A stretch of DNA of 64,000 nucleotides from Pararhizobium sp. IMCC21322 (GTDB taxonomy: Bacteria; Pseudomonadota; Alphaproteobacteria; Rhizobiales; GCA-2746425): contig NZ_CP132335.1 in assembly GCF_030758295.1 (NCBI RefSeq), positions 1,464,412 through 1,528,411 of the forward strand, read 5' to 3'. The notes below the pieces were generated by a model. It worked only from the letters and a program-made list of their open reading frames with translations. It ran no database searches and was not told the DNA's origin. Shown piece by piece: positions 63,123 through 64,000 of this stretch (the stretch's first letter is position 1; each line of letters opens with the position of its first letter). The position numbers and the translations under genes were made by a program.

Positions 63123-63629
63123 CTAGATCTCGTCCCCGCGCAGTTTCGCGACATCCTTGAAGAAGGTCGAAATGGCCTGAAGCAGCATCAGAAGAATGCC
63201 AAAGCACATGATGATTTTTATCGGTGACATTTGGGGCCGCCATGCAGTCGGGCTGCGCTCGCCATATTGCAGCGCATAGCTCGTGCTTTCGATGCCGCCA
63301 TACAGAAGGATCACCAGATAGAAAATCAGGAAGAAAATGGTGAACGCATCAACCCAGGCCTTGGTGCGCTCCGACCATGATCCGTAGAACAAATCCATAC
63401 GCACATGCTCGCCCATCTGCATCGAATAGGCCCCGCCTAAAATGTAGTAGGCGGTTAGCGTGAATTGCGCCATTTCAAGCGTCCACAATGACGGCAACAG
63501 GAAGGTCTTCGAAAACGAAGACCACAGTAAAATGCCCATCATCACAAACAACAGATACATGGCAAACCGGCCTACGCGGTAGTTGAAGGCATCGATATAT
63601 CGGACAAGGGTTTTGATCCATTGCGGCAT
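63123..63629 (-). CDS. TRAP transporter small permease (DctQ family)
   Basis: A 168-residue protein with four hydrophobic segments. GGAYSMQMGEHVRMDLFYGSWSERTKAWVD near residue 65 is the DctQ signature. ATG 63629 is chosen over a frame open to 63776 because the extra part would overlap the gene upstream and shows no similarity. It starts four bases after the stop of the amidohydrolase-like gene, so they are likely one operon. Confidence 0.92.
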   Translation of the reverse strand: MPQWIKTLVRYIDAFNYRVGRFAMYLLFVMMGILLWSSFSKTFLLPSLWTLEMAQFTLTAYYILGGAYSMQMGEHVRMDLFYGSWSERTKAWVDAFTIFFLIFYLVILLYGGIESTSYALQYGERSPTAWRPQMSPIKIIMCFGILLMLLQAISTFFKDVAKLRGDEI

Positions 63630-63633
63630 GATT

Positions 63634-64000
63634 TTAAGCTTGTGCTCCCGCTGAAACCGGATGCTGGATTGATGGCTGCGACAGTTCAGACAGAGCTGAC
63701 AGCAACAGGGTCTCAATGATCTGCGCCACTTTATTCTGCTGCTCTGCAGTTGCGACAAGATCGTTTCGGATTTCAAGCATCACATTCAAGATACCGCGCG
63801 GCAATGCGTGTATCTCAAGGGAATGCGCCACGCCGTCTTCCGGCCCATATGGCGCGTTTCGCAACGTCGTGAAGTCCGTGATGCGGGGCGCCACACGCAA
63901 TAATTCATCGGCCAGCCGCGTATCAGAACCATGCAGAATGCCAAGTTCAACTTCGCGCTTGTTGCCAAGATATACCGGCGTGAATGTATGAATTGTGACA
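63634..64000 (-). CDS. N-formylglutamate amidohydrolase family protein (partial, runs off right edge)
   Basis: The reverse strand reads about 121 residues from the window edge to a stop at 63634. VTIHTFTPVYLGNKREVELG, APYGPEDGVAHSLEIHALPRG and NVMLEIRNDLV match the C-terminal half of N-formylglutamate amidohydrolase (FGase) family proteins, which cleave acyl groups from glutamate or related amides. In this cluster it could release glutamate from a gamma-glutamylated product. The N-terminal half is outside the window. Confidence 0.85.
   Translation of the reverse strand, partial: VTIHTFTPVYLGNKREVELGILHGSDTRLADELLRVAPRITDFTTLRNAPYGPEDGVAHSLEIHALPRGILNVMLEIRNDLVATAEQQNKVAQIIETLLLSALSELSQPSIQHPVSAGAQA

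Overview
The window looks like a chromosome segment from an alphaproteobacterium, probably a Hyphomicrobiales-like marine or soil organism. The indications are the codon usage, a divergent katG/oxyR pair, a complete ureDABCEFG cluster beside a urtABCDE urea transporter, BMP-type nucleobase transport with a cytosine deaminase, TRAP transport, and several IS5/IS427-type insertions. The assignment rests on gene content and protein resemblance only. No rRNA, tRNA or CRISPR array was seen.

Layout. 1-5.4 kb: a YVTN beta-propeller gene cut by the left edge, divergent from a CysB-like regulator, then katG facing oxyR. 5.4-6.6 kb: a scar where a truncated LVIVD-repeat gene meets a truncated SAF-domain (UxaA-type) gene. 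6.6-14 kb: housekeeping and metabolic genes (VOC enzyme, SDR, PbfA-like PLP enzyme, KefF/KefB-type potassium efflux pair, hydroxyisobutyrate-dehydrogenase-like enzyme, quinone reductase). 14.1-20 kb: the urease operon with two small extra enzymes-like genes. 20-22 kb: an inserted membrane-protein gene. 22.4-28.1 kb: urtABCDE behind a strong sigma-54 promoter match. 28.8-34.7 kb: a BMP-type ABC transporter ending in cytosine deaminase. 34.7-50.5 kb: an accessory zone with MITE remnants, pieces of codA and of a cupin gene, an outer-membrane-barrel gene, a nuclease-like gene, HEPN-like and DUF3644/GIY-YIG genes, an IS427-group element and an oligopeptide-type ABC operon. 50.8-56.3 kb: a PIN (DUF4935), TcmP and three-Cys (DUF5131) gene set, a GNAT gene broken by a MITE, and a membrane protein. 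56.7-64 kb: Fe-type alcohol dehydrogenase, aldehyde dehydrogenase, glutamine-synthetase-like ligase, TRAP transporter and an N-formylglutamate-amidohydrolase-like gene cut by the right edge.

Function. The central theme is acquisition of organic nitrogen. Urea is imported by Urt and split by urease. Nucleobases or nucleosides probably enter through the BMP transporter and are deaminated by CodA. The right-hand cluster fits gamma-glutamylation, oxidation and de-glutamylation of an amine or amino alcohol.

The most unusual structural feature is a repeated architecture. At ureG, the cupin gene and the alcohol dehydrogenase, a full gene is followed by about 2 kb of unrelated cargo and then by a diverged copy of only that gene's 3' end, in direct orientation, at offsets of 2085, 2485 and 2509 bp. 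The cytosine deaminase gene shows the same topology on a larger scale, with three separate 3' fragments downstream. This suggests repeated cargo integration anchored in gene 3' ends. Separately, two gene sets (DUF3644/HEPN with PUA-like/GIY-YIG, and DUF5131-TcmP-DUF4935 PIN) are candidates for mobile-element or phage conflict systems. The first has been inactivated by a transposon.
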